From positions 57,554 to 121,553 of the forward strand of contig NZ_JANJZK010000007.1 of NCBI RefSeq assembly GCF_024623185.1: a DNA stretch of 64,000 bases, read 5' to 3'. Position numbers and translations under genes: made by a program. This document shows, in pieces, positions 53,685-62,873 of the stretch (within the stretch, counting starts at the first letter, position 1; the number at the start of each line of letters is the position of its first letter). Source of the stretch: Anaerofustis stercorihominis (GTDB lineage: Bacteria > Bacillota > Clostridia > Eubacteriales > Anaerofustaceae). The notes below the pieces were generated by a model, which searched no databases, was not told where the DNA came from, and saw only the letters and a program-made list of their open reading frames with translations.

Positions 53685-54569
53685 ATGGATATTAAAAAAG
53701 AATTAAAAGATAAACAATCATTCGTAGAAGATGTATTAAAAAAATATACCATAAAAGAAGGTAAACCCAAAAGTATTTTCGAAAGCTTCAATTATTCTCT
53801 CTTTGTGGGAGGAAAAAGGATAAGACCTATACTCTTGATGGAAAGCTGCAAATGTGTAGGAGGAGATACTAACGAAGCCCTTCCTTTAATGGCGGCTATG
53901 GAAATGATACATACTTATTCTCTAATTCACGATGACCTTCCTTGTATGGACGATGATGAGCTGAGAAGAGGAAAACCCACCAATCATACGGTTTACGGCG
54001 AAGCTACCGCTTTACTTGCGGGAGACAGTCTTTTAAATCTTGCTTATGAAACAATGTTGAAAGGTGCTAAGTCGTCAAAGGATATAAACAGATATGTAGA
54101 GGCTATGAATGTAATTGCCGACAGTGCGGGAGTAAAGGGAATGATAGCGGGGCAGGTAATGGATATGGAGAGCGAAGGGAAAGAGCCCGACGGTGAAACT
54201 CTTGACTTTATACATGACAATAAAACCGGAGCTATCTTGAGAGCAAGCGTTATAAGCGGTGCTGTCGTAGGCGGTGCCACAGATGATGAATTAAAAAACT
54301 TAAGTGAGTATGCAAGAGCTATCGGACTTATGTTCCAAGTCGTGGATGATATACTCGATGTGGTATCCGACGAGGAAACTTTGGGTAAAAAAGTAGGTAT
54401 GGACAGCGAAAGAAATAAGATGACATATCCTTATGTTTACGGGCTTGAAAGATCTTACGAAAAGGTAGATGAACTATTGAATATATCTTTAAACAGTTTA
54501 TCCGATTTTGGCAGTGAAGCCGATTTCCTAAGAGAGCTGGCTCTATATTTGGCAAAACGAAAAAATTAA
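53685..54569 (+). CDS. ispA: Polyprenyl (farnesyl/geranyl) diphosphate synthase
   Basis: 294 residues. The first aspartate-rich motif is in IHDDLPCMDDDELRRGKPTNH and the second in QVVDDILDVVSDEETLGKKVGMD, with GGKRIRPIL near the start, all as in IspA. It condenses isopentenyl and allylic diphosphates to C15. It follows xseB by two bases; a dxs gene, often next, is not present here. Confidence 0.93.
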   Translation: MDIKKELKDKQSFVEDVLKKYTIKEGKPKSIFESFNYSLFVGGKRIRPILLMESCKCVGGDTNEALPLMAAMEMIHTYSLIHDDLPCMDDDELRRGKPTNHTVYGEATALLAGDSLLNLAYETMLKGAKSSKDINRYVEAMNVIADSAGVKGMIAGQVMDMESEGKEPDGETLDFIHDNKTGAILRASVISGAVVGGATDDELKNLSEYARAIGLMFQVVDDILDVVSDEETLGKKVGMDSERNKMTYPYVYGLERSYEKVDELLNISLNSLSDFGSEADFLRELALYLAKRKN

Positions 54570-54589
54570 CTTAGAAAGAGGCGTTTATT

Positions 54590-55249
54590 ATGAGTAGTGA
54601 CGAAAAAGATTTGACAAAGAGATATACTCTTGGTGAAGAAATTTTTAACTCCGTTTCTCACGGAGTAGGTGTGTTTTTTGCTGTGGCAGGCTGTGCGGTG
54701 CTTATTGTACTCAGTGCGATATATGCTGACCACTGGGCAGTCATAAGCAGTGTTATTTACGGTATAAGTATGTTCTGCCTTTATTTGGCTTCTACTTTAT
54801 ATCATTCATTTCAAAATAAAAAGATAAAAGAGATACTTAGAGTCTTTGACCACTGTACCATATTCCTTCTCATTGCAGGAACATATACTCCTTTTACTCT
54901 TTTTACTTTGAGAGCAAGCGTAGGCTGGTTCCTTTTCGCGGTGATATGGATAAGTGCCATAGTAGGTATTATTTTGAATGCGATCAATCTTAAAAAATAT
55001 GAAAAGATATCTTTATTGCTGTATTTGGTAATGGGATGGGCGGTAGTTTTTGCCGTAAAACCTTTGATTGCAGTAGTATCCATTTTAACATTGGTACTTT
55101 TAATTGCAGGAGGATTGATGTATACTTTTGGTGTGATATTTTACTGTATGACCAAATATAAATATATGCATTCTATTTGGCATTTATTTGTTCTTGCAGG
55201 CACGATTTTACATTATTTTGCAATTTTATTTAATATTATAGGTATGTAG
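54590..55249 (+). CDS. Hemolysin III/YqfA family membrane protein
   Basis: 219 residues with seven membrane segments. [25 protein letters not shown] at the start, [42 protein letters not shown] in the middle, and [18 protein letters not shown] at the end are HlyIII/PAQR signatures with conserved His and Asp. The in vivo role is uncertain. A GAGGCG ribosome site precedes the ATG. Confidence 0.9.
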   Translation: MSSDEKDLTKRYTLGEEIFNSVSHGVGVFFAVAGCAVLIVLSAIYADHWAVISSVIYGISMFCLYLASTLYHSFQNKKIKEILRVFDHCTIFLLIAGTYTPFTLFTLRASVGWFLFAVIWISAIVGIILNAINLKKYEKISLLLYLVMGWAVVFAVKPLIAVVSILTLVLLIAGGLMYTFGVIFYCMTKYKYMHSIWHLFVLAGTILHYFAILFNIIGM

Positions 55250-55257
55250 GTAGAAAC

Positions 55258-55737
55258 ATGGGTGCAAACAAAAATAAAGAAGATAAAAAAATAATAGCAA
55301 AGAATAAAAAGGCTGCATTTGAATACCATATCATCGAAACTTATGAGGCAGGTCTCGAACTTAAGGGGACCGAAGTCAAGTCTATCAGAAACGGTAAGGT
55401 AAACCTTAAAGACAGCTATGCCAATATAAGTAAAAATAATGAGGTTTTCATAATCGGTATGCACGTAAGTCCTTATGAATTTGGGAATATAAACAATGTA
55501 GACCCTTTAAGAGAAAGAAAGCTTTTATTGAATAAAAGAGAAATCAGGAATATTAAGGATTATCTTACAAAAGATGGTTATACTTTAATTCCTTTAGATT
55601 TGCACTTTTCCAAAAGCTATGTTAAAATGAGTATCGCCGTATGTAAAGGTAAAAAACTTTATGATAAAAGAGAAGCCTTGAAAGAAAAAGCGGCAAAGAG
55701 AGACATTGACCGAAACTTCAAAGTAAGTTTCAGATAA
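55258..55737 (+). CDS. smpB: SsrA-binding protein SmpB
   Basis: 159 residues. [42 protein letters not shown] is the SmpB core; the basic C-terminal tail [12 protein letters not shown] is typical. It binds tmRNA and brings it to stalled ribosomes. Its stop codon lies only three bases before the tmRNA gene, so both may be one transcript. Confidence 0.95.
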   Translation: MGANKNKEDKKIIAKNKKAAFEYHIIETYEAGLELKGTEVKSIRNGKVNLKDSYANISKNNEVFIIGMHVSPYEFGNINNVDPLRERKLLLNKREIRNIKDYLTKDGYTLIPLDLHFSKSYVKMSIAVCKGKKLYDKREALKEKAAKRDIDRNFKVSFR

Positions 55738-55740
55738 AAT

Positions 55741-56089
55741 GGGGGTGCAATGGTTTCGACAGGGTCAGTGCGGTCAGATAAGCGAGTAGATGAGCTTAGC
55801 ATCTTTAAAATAAGCAAACTTAAAATTAAACGATAACAATAGATTATCTTTCGCTGCCTAGTTGCGGCGCGGTCGTGTATCTCTGACCTGCAAGGGATAT
55901 AACGATTGTCAAATTTTAGCAGGGACCTATACTTTGGGTGTCTTGACAAAGCATAGTATCAATTAAGGCTCGCGGGTTATAATTTTGTTCGTTTTATAAT
56001 AGCTCGTTAAATTTTAAAACAAACTGCACTCGGAGAAAGTCTGGTTTACCCGGTTTTGGACGGGGGTTCGATTCCCCCCACCTCCACCA
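55741..56089 (+). ncRNA. ssrA: Transfer-messenger RNA (tmRNA)
   Basis: 349 bases. The 5' end GGGGGTGCAATGGTTTCGAC and the 3' end with GGGGGTTCGATTCCCCCC, CACCTCC and CCA give the tRNA-like acceptor and T-arm; position 3 of the acceptor stem is a G-U pair. The tag frame is 55814-55861: ANLKLNDNNRLSFAA, then TAG. CCA is encoded at 56087-56089. It follows smpB directly, and a terminator lies at 56116-56141. Confidence 0.96.
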
Positions 56090-56115
56090 AAATATTTATA
56101 TTTATATGATTATCT

Positions 56116-56141
56116 CACACGACAAAGGTCGTGTTTTTTTT
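56116..56141 (+). terminator. Intrinsic terminator after tmRNA
   Basis: CACGAC and GTCGTG stem with an AAAG loop, then eight T. Confidence 0.88.
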
Positions 56142-56178
56142 ATGTTTTTCTTTTTTATGATTATGTTTAATTGTAGAT

Positions 56179-56207
56179 TTGAATTATGTTTGATAATATG
56201 CTATAGT
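56179..56207 (+). promoter_or_regulatory. SigA promoter of the sensor-kinase gene
   Basis: TTGAAT (56179-56184) and TATAGT (56202-56207) are 17 bases apart, about 70 bases before the first kinase fragment. Confidence 0.55.
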
Positions 56208-56279
56208 CATGTATATATACTTAGATATGAAATCAATAAATAAAAGGTTTTCTTAATAAGTAAATAGGGGAGAATTATA

Positions 56280-56603
56280 ATGAAACTTATTAATTATTTA
56301 TATAATAAATACAATAAATGGTTTATTTATATCATTATTTTTATTCTTTCTTTACTTATACTTTCAAGCGGATATTTTTTATATAAAAAAAGTGTCGAAC
56401 ATGCGGTATACAACACCACTGTTTCATTTATGGAACAAATAACGGACCATGATATACAGAATATCGAAAATCAAATAGAGTCAAAATGGGAATATATCGA
56501 ATCCCTTTCAGGAAGGATCAGAAATACCAGAGCAGAGAACGTTTCTGATTTATCATATATGCTGAGTATCGAAGCACGAAGCACGAAGCACATCTTTCAA
56601 TAA
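56280..56603 (+). pseudogene. Hybrid sensor histidine kinase, N-terminal fragment before the frameshift
   Basis: 107 residues: one membrane segment (about 14-34) and the start of an extracellular sensor domain, ending TAA just after the third copy of a 7-base repeat. Removing one repeat copy (7 bases) joins this frame without stop to the 601-residue frame at 56605 and gives SIEARSTSFNKLYIITNKGR across the junction, a normal sensor-domain sequence. The fragment alone would be a short membrane peptide. GGGGAG precedes the ATG. The full gene spans 56280-58410. Confidence 0.75.
56570..56590. repeat. Tandem repeat (CGAAGCA)x3 inside the kinase gene
   Basis: Three perfect copies of a 7-base unit. 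Because 7 is not a multiple of 3, gain or loss of a unit changes the frame; two copies restore one continuous reading frame. It is a candidate slipped-strand switch. Confidence 0.85.
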
Positions 56604-56604
56604 A

Positions 56605-58410
56605 TTGTATATTATAACGAACAAAGGAAGAGTTTATGATAATGCTCATCTAATAACTTCCATTGATAAGATGAACTGGAAAGATACATATAAAAGTTCT
56701 AAGGGTAAGTTTATTAAAAAATTTCAGTATAATGCCAGGGAGTGGTGGCAGGACAGTATTCTCTTCGGAATTCGATTTGAGGAGGGGTTTAAATATAAAA
56801 ATGAAGTTATAGAAGGGATTGTCGGGCTTGTTCCAGTCGAAGATTTCAGAGATAGGATAAAACTTGAAAGTTTCGATGGTAAAGGTGTTGTCCTAGTAAT
56901 GGATGACGTAGGTGATATAGTAACTTCAAGTAAATATTATGATACCAAAACAAATCAGAACTATTTTAATGAACTTGAAGTTTCCGAAATAGATGGCAGT
57001 AATACTCTGAGTACTTATAAAAACGATATAAAAAACGGAAAAGATGTATTTATAAAGTATAAATATAATGACCATAATTACTATTCCATGATGAAGACAA
57101 TTAAGGATAATGGTTGGTATATAGTAGTAAAAGTTTCCGATTCCGTAACCGGTGAGCAAACCAAAATACTTCTTTTAAGATCCTTATTTTTCTTCTTCCT
57201 TATAGGTATAGTAATAATAGTTGTATCTATATTTATTTATAGAACTATAATGAATGCAAAAATTGCACGGGAGGCAGAACAGGCAAAATCTTCTTTCTTG
57301 GCAAATATGAGTCATGAAATTCGCACCCCTCTTAACGGAATAGCCGGGCTTCATTATTTGATCAGACAGAATATAGATGATAAAGATAAAATCATGGAAT
57401 ATCTTTCCAAAGCGGATGTTTCTGCCGAGTATTTAAAAAGCGTGATTTCCGATGTTTTGGATATGTCAAAGATCGAGAGCGGACAAGTAGATATATATAA
57501 CGACAATGTTGATTTGAATAAATTTATAGCTGATATCGATATATTAATAGGTACTCAGGCAAGTGAGCGAAATCTAATATTCAATATAGATGTTGATAAT
57601 GTGATCGAGCCTTATATAATAGGGGATGAAGTGAGACTTAAACAAATCGTAGTTAACCTTTTGGGCAATGCTCTTAAGTTTACTCCCGCTAACGGTACCA
57701 TAAGTTTAAAAATAGAACAATTTGAAGAGGGAAATATTTTAAATACGACTTTTGTTATTTCGGATACCGGATGTGGTATGACTCCCGAATTTCTTGAAAA
57801 AATTTGGAATCCATTCGAACAGGAAAGGCGTTTTAATTCACAGAACGGCACAGGGCTCGGAACCACGTTAAGCAAAGTTTTCGTAGAAAAAATGGGCGGT
57901 ACCATAGATGTCAAAAGTAAATTAAATGAAGGCACTACGTTTACCATTGCTATCCCGTTTGAAAAAGCAGAATATAAAAATAATATAAATAAAAACCAAA
58001 ATGACAAAAATACTGTATCTCTTGAAGGATTTAATATTTTATTAGCGGAAGATAATGATATCAACAGAGAAATAGTTACGGAAATCTTAACGTCACAAGG
58101 ATGTAGTATTACTGAGGCTACAAACGGAGAAGAAGCTGTAAGGGAGTTTGAAAAAAGTGAAATAAATTATTTTGATGTTATTTTAATGGATATACAAATG
58201 CCTGTTATGAACGGATATGAGGCAACTGAAAAAATCAGGAAAGCAAACAGGGATGACCATGATGTTATAATATTTGCATTAAGTGCAAATGCTTTTAGAG
58301 ATGATTACGATAGGGCTATGGAAAGCGGTATGGATGATTTGGTAACAAAACCTCTTGATGTGGGAGCATTTATCGAAAAACTAAAATCAGTAAGAAGGAA
58401 GGGGAATTAA
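56605..58410 (+). CDS. Hybrid sensor histidine kinase, main part after the frameshift
   Basis: 601 residues in the frame beginning at 56605; the TTG there has no ribosome site, so this is the continuation of 56280-56603 rather than an independent gene. It holds the rest of the Cache-like extracellular domain, a second membrane segment (SLFFFFLIGIVIIVVSIFIY), HisKA with FLANMSHEIRTPLNG, and HATPase with QIVVNLLGNALKFTP, DTGCGMTP and GTGLGTTLSK. A C-terminal receiver domain has LLAEDNDINRE, the phospho-acceptor Asp in VILMDIQMP, and the Lys in VTKPLD. A solute-binding lipoprotein follows three bases later. Confidence 0.85.
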   Translation: MYIITNKGRVYDNAHLITSIDKMNWKDTYKSSKGKFIKKFQYNAREWWQDSILFGIRFEEGFKYKNEVIEGIVGLVPVEDFRDRIKLESFDGKGVVLVMDDVGDIVTSSKYYDTKTNQNYFNELEVSEIDGSNTLSTYKNDIKNGKDVFIKYKYNDHNYYSMMKTIKDNGWYIVVKVSDSVTGEQTKILLLRSLFFFFLIGIVIIVVSIFIYRTIMNAKIAREAEQAKSSFLANMSHEIRTPLNGIAGLHYLIRQNIDDKDKIMEYLSKADVSAEYLKSVISDVLDMSKIESGQVDIYNDNVDLNKFIADIDILIGTQASERNLIFNIDVDNVIEPYIIGDEVRLKQIVVNLLGNALKFTPANGTISLKIEQFEEGNILNTTFVISDTGCGMTPEFLEKIWNPFEQERRFNSQNGTGLGTTLSKVFVEKMGGTIDVKSKLNEGTTFTIAIPFEKAEYKNNINKNQNDKNTVSLEGFNILLAEDNDINREIVTEILTSQGCSITEATNGEEAVREFEKSEINYFDVILMDIQMPVMNGYEATEKIRKANRDDHDVIIFALSANAFRDDYDRAMESGMDDLVTKPLDVGAFIEKLKSVRRKGN

Positions 58411-58413
58411 ATA

Positions 58414-59733
58414 ATGAAAAAAAAGTTTATATCGTCGGTATTTATACTACTTTTATTAGCCGCACCTTTCGGATGTGGTAAAGAACCTAAGAAAGTTACA
58501 ATAAATATAAAATGTCCTCCCGTTACAATGGCCTACGATAAAGATCATGCTAATGCGGAAATTTATGATTTATTTACTGAAGCCTCTGAAAAGTTTAAAA
58601 GCACATATAAAGATTATGATGTTGAATTTAACATCACAAAATATAAATATACTGATGAAAAAGAGCAGATACCCGATAAATTCGGTACGGATGAGGCGTG
58701 TGATTTGACTTATCCGGGGTCTTTTAATAATCCGACTTATATTCTCAGCGGTCGCCTCGCTTCTTTAGATGATATTATAGATGAAGAATTGAAAAATGAT
58801 ATAGATCCGAAAATTTGGGAGCAATGCAGTGTCGATGGAAAAATATATATGTTGCCTTTTAATCAGCTTCAAAATACTTTATTGGTAAATGAAGATATGA
58901 TGAAGAAAGCCGGACTTAACAGATATGTACCTGAAAAAGGACAGATCGCTCATTGGTCAACCGAGGAATTCAATATTATATTGAAGGGATTAAAATCTTC
59001 TTTTAAAGGAGATAATAAATATCCGCTTGCCATGTTTGCTTTGGATAATCAGGGAGATACACATATAATGACGCTTTTAAGAGCTTATGGCAGTGACATA
59101 TTCGATAAAAACGGATATTTTAATATAAATACTCCTGAAGGAATAAAGGCTTTGAAATGGATATCTCAATTAAATAAAGATAAATTGATACCATATGGTT
59201 CTGAAAATCTAGACTTTTTATCTAATTATGATTTGTTTTTTAATAATCAACTTGCGATATGTTATGGTAACAATGTAAACTTAAATGACGCAAAGGATAA
59301 ATATGGACTAAACGTTTTTTTAGCAAATTTTCCAAATATGCAGGGAAACGGTAATGCAACAAACTATTTAAACGGATTTATAGTTTTCGATAATAATAAT
59401 GAAGACAAATTGAAAGTCTCTAAAGACTTTGTTAAATTTATTTATGATAATGAAGAATACTGGAAATATTCATTGAGTGCTACCCCGGTAATGAATTCCT
59501 ATGTCAAAAAACACAAAGATAAAGTGGAATATATGGATGTTTATAGTAAAAATTCTAAAAATATAGTTGATGCAAGGCACAATAATCCAAACTGGGAAGG
59601 CGTCAGAGATGTTTTTCATGTATGTATTCAGGATTTACTCAGAGGAGATAAGTCTGCCAAAGAAGTGGCAAAAGACATAGATGAAAAATGTAATGCAGCG
59701 ATCAAAAAAGGTATAGAAGATGCTAAGAAATAA
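58414..59733 (+). CDS. Extracellular solute-binding lipoprotein
   Basis: 439 residues, signal with lipobox PFGC. The mature protein has the family 1 sugar-type binding-protein pattern: YDLFTEASEKFKSTYKDYDVEFNITKY, then DLTYPGSFNNPTYILSGRLASLDDIID, MLPFNQLQNTLLVNEDMMKKAGL and AMFALDNQGDTHIMTLLRAYG. No permease or ATPase gene is nearby. It is three bases after one hybrid kinase and upstream of another, so it may present a ligand to the kinases instead of to a transporter. Confidence 0.85.
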   Translation: MKKKFISSVFILLLLAAPFGCGKEPKKVTINIKCPPVTMAYDKDHANAEIYDLFTEASEKFKSTYKDYDVEFNITKYKYTDEKEQIPDKFGTDEACDLTYPGSFNNPTYILSGRLASLDDIIDEELKNDIDPKIWEQCSVDGKIYMLPFNQLQNTLLVNEDMMKKAGLNRYVPEKGQIAHWSTEEFNIILKGLKSSFKGDNKYPLAMFALDNQGDTHIMTLLRAYGSDIFDKNGYFNINTPEGIKALKWISQLNKDKLIPYGSENLDFLSNYDLFFNNQLAICYGNNVNLNDAKDKYGLNVFLANFPNMQGNGNATNYLNGFIVFDNNNEDKLKVSKDFVKFIYDNEEYWKYSLSATPVMNSYVKKHKDKVEYMDVYSKNSKNIVDARHNNPNWEGVRDVFHVCIQDLLRGDKSAKEVAKDIDEKCNAAIKKGIEDAKK

Positions 59734-59747
59734 ATATTTTATCGAAA

Positions 59748-59782
59748 ATAAAAAGATAGGATAAAAAATCCTGTCTTTTTAT
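59748..59782 (+). terminator. Intrinsic terminator after the binding-protein gene
   Basis: AAAAAGATAGGAT and the complementary ATCCTGTCTTTTT (one G-T pair) form the stem, followed by TATATT. Confidence 0.75.
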
Positions 59783-59878
59783 ATTTATATAGTAACCATA
59801 ATTATCATATATATTTAATATTTTAAAATGTCTTTTTTATTCTAAAATGTTTCAATAAATGATATAAAAATGTATTTC

Positions 59879-59906
59879 TTGCTGTTTTTTTAATATATGA
59901 TATAAT
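59879..59906 (+). promoter_or_regulatory. SigA promoter of the second hybrid kinase
   Basis: TTGCTG (59879-59884) and TATAAT (59901-59906) with a 16-base spacer, about 70 bases before the start codon. Confidence 0.5.
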
Positions 59907-59978
59907 TATATTTATATAAAATGGAATTTGAAATTAGTCCTTTTTCTGAAAAGTCTGATTTATATCAAGGGGAAAACA

Positions 59979-61712
59979 ATGAAACACGGAAAATATAGCA
60001 AAGTATTTAATATAATCGTTCCCATCCTTTTATTTTTATCATTTACTTGTATTAGCATAACATCTCTTAATTCCATCAACAATATGCAGGGTAATGCTCG
60101 TGTAATAAATTATTCGGGGATAGTAAGAGGAGCCACTCAGCGTCTTATTAAACAGGAAATGCATAATAATAAAAATGATGAACTGATTAGTAAATTAGAT
60201 AAAATATTAAAAGGACTTTCAAGAGGAAGCGAAGAATTCGATTTAATTATTTTAAGTGATAAAACTTTTCAAAAAGATATCGCCAACATGCAGGAAAAGT
60301 GGGAAGAAATAAAAAAAGAAATATATCTTGTACGTAACGGTAAAGATAGCAATAAACTTTATAGTTTAAGTGAAGAGTATTTTGACCTTGCAGATGAGGC
60401 GGTTTATGCAGCCGAAGTGTACTCCGAAAACAAAGTTCAGAATACTGTTACCGAATTGTCCCTTCTCAGTATATTATTTATAATATTTGTAATTGTATTT
60501 TTGTTCTTTCAAAAGAAACAAAAGAAACTGTCCATTGAACTTCAGGTGGCTGAGAATGCAAGTAAGGAAAAGAGCAATTTTTTGTCGAGGATGTCTCATG
60601 AAATAAGGACACCTATGAATGGTATAATAGGTATGACCGATATTGCGTGTATGAACTATGACAATCCGGAAAAAACGTTGGATTGTCTAAATAAAATAAA
60701 ATTATCTTCAGAATATTTGTTATCACTCATAAACGATATTTTGGATATGTCCAGAATAGAAAACGGAAAGATAGAACTTTATAAACAGACTTTTGATTTA
60801 TGCGGTTTCTGTGAAAGATTATATATAATGTTCTCTCAGCGTGCACAAGATGCATCGCTCGATTTTAACATAACTTCAAATATAACAAGACCTTATTTGA
60901 TCGGTGATGAACTTAGATTAAATCAAGTAGTGGTAAATATAGTATCAAATGCATTAAAATTTACTCCTGCGAACGGAAGGATAGATGTTGATATAAATCA
61001 AAAAATTATAGATGATGAAGTATGTTCTCTTATAATAACCGTTAAAGATAGCGGGATAGGTATGAGCAAAGAATTTTTGTCTAAGATATTCGAACCTTTT
61101 GAACAGGAAGTAAACATGGCTTCTCATCAATTTGCCGGTACCGGTCTCGGACTTGCCATAAGTCATAATCTTGTAAAACTGATGGATGGCAATATCAATG
61201 TTTCGAGTGAACAAGGTAAAGGCTCCAAATTCGAGATTATTATTGAACTTCCTATTGCAGATAAAGCAGATTATATGAAAATTCATGATAGTGTTCATTC
61301 AATGGATAATGATAATAAAAATCTTATAGGATACAATATATTATTGGCTGAGGATAATGAAATAAATGCTGAAATAGCTATGTCATTGCTCGAAATGAAG
61401 GGGGCTAGTGTAAAGCATGTATGGAACGGTAAAGAAGCCGTCGACGAATTTTTACATTCGGGAACAATTGATTACGATGTGATTTTAATGGATGTTAAAA
61501 TGCCTGAAATGGACGGGCTTGAAGCCTGTGAATATATAAGGAGTTCAAAGCATAAAAATGCAGACACTATCCCAATAATAGGTTTATCGGCTAATGCCTT
61601 TGTACAGGATATTGATAAGGCTAAGAGTATAGGGATGAATGATTATGTGTCTAAACCTTTTAACGTCGATGAGCTTATATATACCATTATAAAATTAAAC
61701 AATAAAATATAA
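59979..61712 (+). CDS. Hybrid sensor histidine kinase with PilJ/NarX-like sensor
   Basis: 577 residues from the ATG at 59979, which has AAGGGG upstream; the longer frame from 59928 lacks one. Two membrane segments (about 10-27 and 170-188) flank an extracellular helical domain beginning NARVINYSGIVRGATQRLIKQEM, the type IV pili/NarX-like four-helix pattern. HisKA (FLSRMSHEIRTPMNGIIG), HATPase (QVVVNIVSNALKFTP, GTGLGLAISHNL) and a receiver domain (LLAEDNEINAE, ILMDVKMPEMDG, VSKPFN) follow. It is the companion of the first kinase and the binding protein. A terminator ends the transcript. Confidence 0.9.
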   Translation: MKHGKYSKVFNIIVPILLFLSFTCISITSLNSINNMQGNARVINYSGIVRGATQRLIKQEMHNNKNDELISKLDKILKGLSRGSEEFDLIILSDKTFQKDIANMQEKWEEIKKEIYLVRNGKDSNKLYSLSEEYFDLADEAVYAAEVYSENKVQNTVTELSLLSILFIIFVIVFLFFQKKQKKLSIELQVAENASKEKSNFLSRMSHEIRTPMNGIIGMTDIACMNYDNPEKTLDCLNKIKLSSEYLLSLINDILDMSRIENGKIELYKQTFDLCGFCERLYIMFSQRAQDASLDFNITSNITRPYLIGDELRLNQVVVNIVSNALKFTPANGRIDVDINQKIIDDEVCSLIITVKDSGIGMSKEFLSKIFEPFEQEVNMASHQFAGTGLGLAISHNLVKLMDGNINVSSEQGKGSKFEIIIELPIADKADYMKIHDSVHSMDNDNKNLIGYNILLAEDNEINAEIAMSLLEMKGASVKHVWNGKEAVDEFLHSGTIDYDVILMDVKMPEMDGLEACEYIRSSKHKNADTIPIIGLSANAFVQDIDKAKSIGMNDYVSKPFNVDELIYTIIKLNNKI

Positions 61713-61745
61713 AAAAGCATCTTGTTTTTATAAGATGCTTTTTTA
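61711..61745. terminator. Bidirectional terminator
   Basis: AAAAAGCATCTT and AAGATGCTTTTT form a 12-bp stem with a short loop and T runs on both strands; it separates the kinase (+) from the ImmA-like gene (-). Confidence 0.85.
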
Positions 61746-61748
61746 TAT

Positions 61749-62321
61749 TCATTTTTTTAACTTTTGTTTTATGTATTTTTTTATAAAATTTTCAAATTGC
61801 ATTACTAATTTAGCTTCTTTGGGATCCGAATAAAAATTGTTTTCTATCTCTGCTTTTTCAAATTTTTTAAATCTTATATTACTGGCTTGTTTTGATAAAG
61901 CGCAAATTTCTGCTAATTCTTTCGCAGAGTCAAGTTTTATTTCATGAAGAACACACAAAGGCGCTAAAATCCTTATTGCAAACATGTTTGCTTCTGTTTC
62001 CATTGCTTTATATTCTTTATTGTTTTCGTTTGTATTATGTCCCAGCATTATATGACCCAGTTCATGTGCAATGGTAAATCTGTTTCTGTATTTGTTTTTA
62101 ATAGCCTTATTATAGAAAATTATTTTATCGCTGTTATTTAATATTATAGAAAATCCATTCTTATAATTTTTAGCAAAATGATGATCATTATCATAACTGC
62201 GAACTTTAACATCTAGTTTAGCACATACTTCTATTATATTTACTGGTAGTTTATTTACCTTTGTTTCTCTTAAAATATACCATGCCAAATCTCTGATATT
62301 TTTATATTCTTCTTTAGTCAT
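61749..62321 (-). CDS. ImmA/IrrE-family metallopeptidase
   Basis: 190 residues. The zinc motif HELGHIMLGH is at about residues 86-95, with the third ligand likely Glu in KAMETEANMFAIRILAP. The family cleaves repressors of mobile elements (ImmA acting on ImmR of ICEBs1) or stress repressors. It is the second gene after an Xre repressor, the usual order. The basic C-terminus IKKYIKQKLKK is unassigned. Confidence 0.88.
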   Translation of the reverse strand: MTKEEYKNIRDLAWYILRETKVNKLPVNIIEVCAKLDVKVRSYDNDHHFAKNYKNGFSIILNNSDKIIFYNKAIKNKYRNRFTIAHELGHIMLGHNTNENNKEYKAMETEANMFAIRILAPLCVLHEIKLDSAKELAEICALSKQASNIRFKKFEKAEIENNFYSDPKEAKLVMQFENFIKKYIKQKLKK

Positions 62322-62348
62322 TTCTTTTTAGATTGTAAATTAGATTTT

Positions 62349-62705
62349 CTACATTAAATTAGTATCAGATGTAACCAAAAAAGTGTTTTTATTAAACTTT
62401 TTTAATTCTTCTTTACTCATATCCAGTGAGCTTAACCCGTCTTCTCTGGCTATCATTTTAATTTCGATTTTATGATTGTCGGTTCTTACACCAAAAGTTA
62501 TTAAAATATCTTCTACGTTATAAATATCGCATAAAGTAAGAAATATATCCGGATAAGGCAATCGCATTCCGCTTTCCCAGCCATATATAGTTTTTGTTGC
62601 TACATTTATATCTCTTTCTTCGAGTAACTCTTTTACTTCTTCTATTGTTAATTTATTATTTCGGCGAAGCTCTTTAAGTTTTAAAGATATTTGTTTTTTA
62701 TTCAT
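62349..62705 (-). CDS. Xre-family repressor (ImmR-like)
   Basis: 118 residues. The N-terminal HTH domain is ISLKLKELRRNNKLTIEEVKELLEERDINVATKTIYGWESGMRLPYPDIFLTLCDIYNVEDIL; a short C-terminal tail (about 75-118) may be the site cut by the neighbouring peptidase. AAGGAG lies eight bases before the ATG. It is divergent from a second small HTH gene across a region with two promoters and palindromic operators, as in lysogeny-type switches. Confidence 0.85.
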   Translation of the reverse strand: MNKKQISLKLKELRRNNKLTIEEVKELLEERDINVATKTIYGWESGMRLPYPDIFLTLCDIYNVEDILITFGVRTDNHKIEIKMIAREDGLSSLDMSKEELKKFNKNTFLVTSDTNLM

Positions 62706-62727
62706 ATTCTCAGCTCCTTATAATTAA

Positions 62728-62756
62728 ATGATAGTAAAAAGTCACTTTTTTGTCAA
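62728..62756 (-). promoter_or_regulatory. Promoter of the repressor gene with a palindromic operator
   Basis: On the minus strand TTGACA (62756-62751) and TATCAT (62733-62728) are 17 bases apart. The spacer is nearly all a palindrome, AAAAAGT-C-ACTTTTT, a likely autorepression site. Confidence 0.6.
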
Positions 62757-62776
62757 CAATTTATTATGTATCCGAG

Positions 62777-62862
62777 ATATTCTTCGTTTTGAAGAATATA
62801 TATTGACAATATTTGACATGAAGATTATAATTATATTAGTAAAATTCTTCAAATTGAGGAAA
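62777..62862 (+). promoter_or_regulatory. Consensus promoter flanked by two operator-like repeats
   Basis: TTGACA (62803-62808) and TATAAT (62826-62831), spacing 17. Upstream is a perfect 9-bp inverted repeat ATATTCTTC/GAAGAATAT with a 5-base centre (62777-62799). Downstream is an imperfect copy ATTCTTC-AAATT-GAGGAAA (62844-62862), also with a 5-base centre. A repressor on both sites would block the gene at 62874. Confidence 0.7.
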
Positions 62863-62873
62863 AGGTCTGAATA

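Noticed and set aside
55690..55740. Independent promoter for tmRNA
   Set aside because: A TTGACC is present inside smpB, but no acceptable -10 sequence lies at 17 bases; cotranscription with smpB is simpler.
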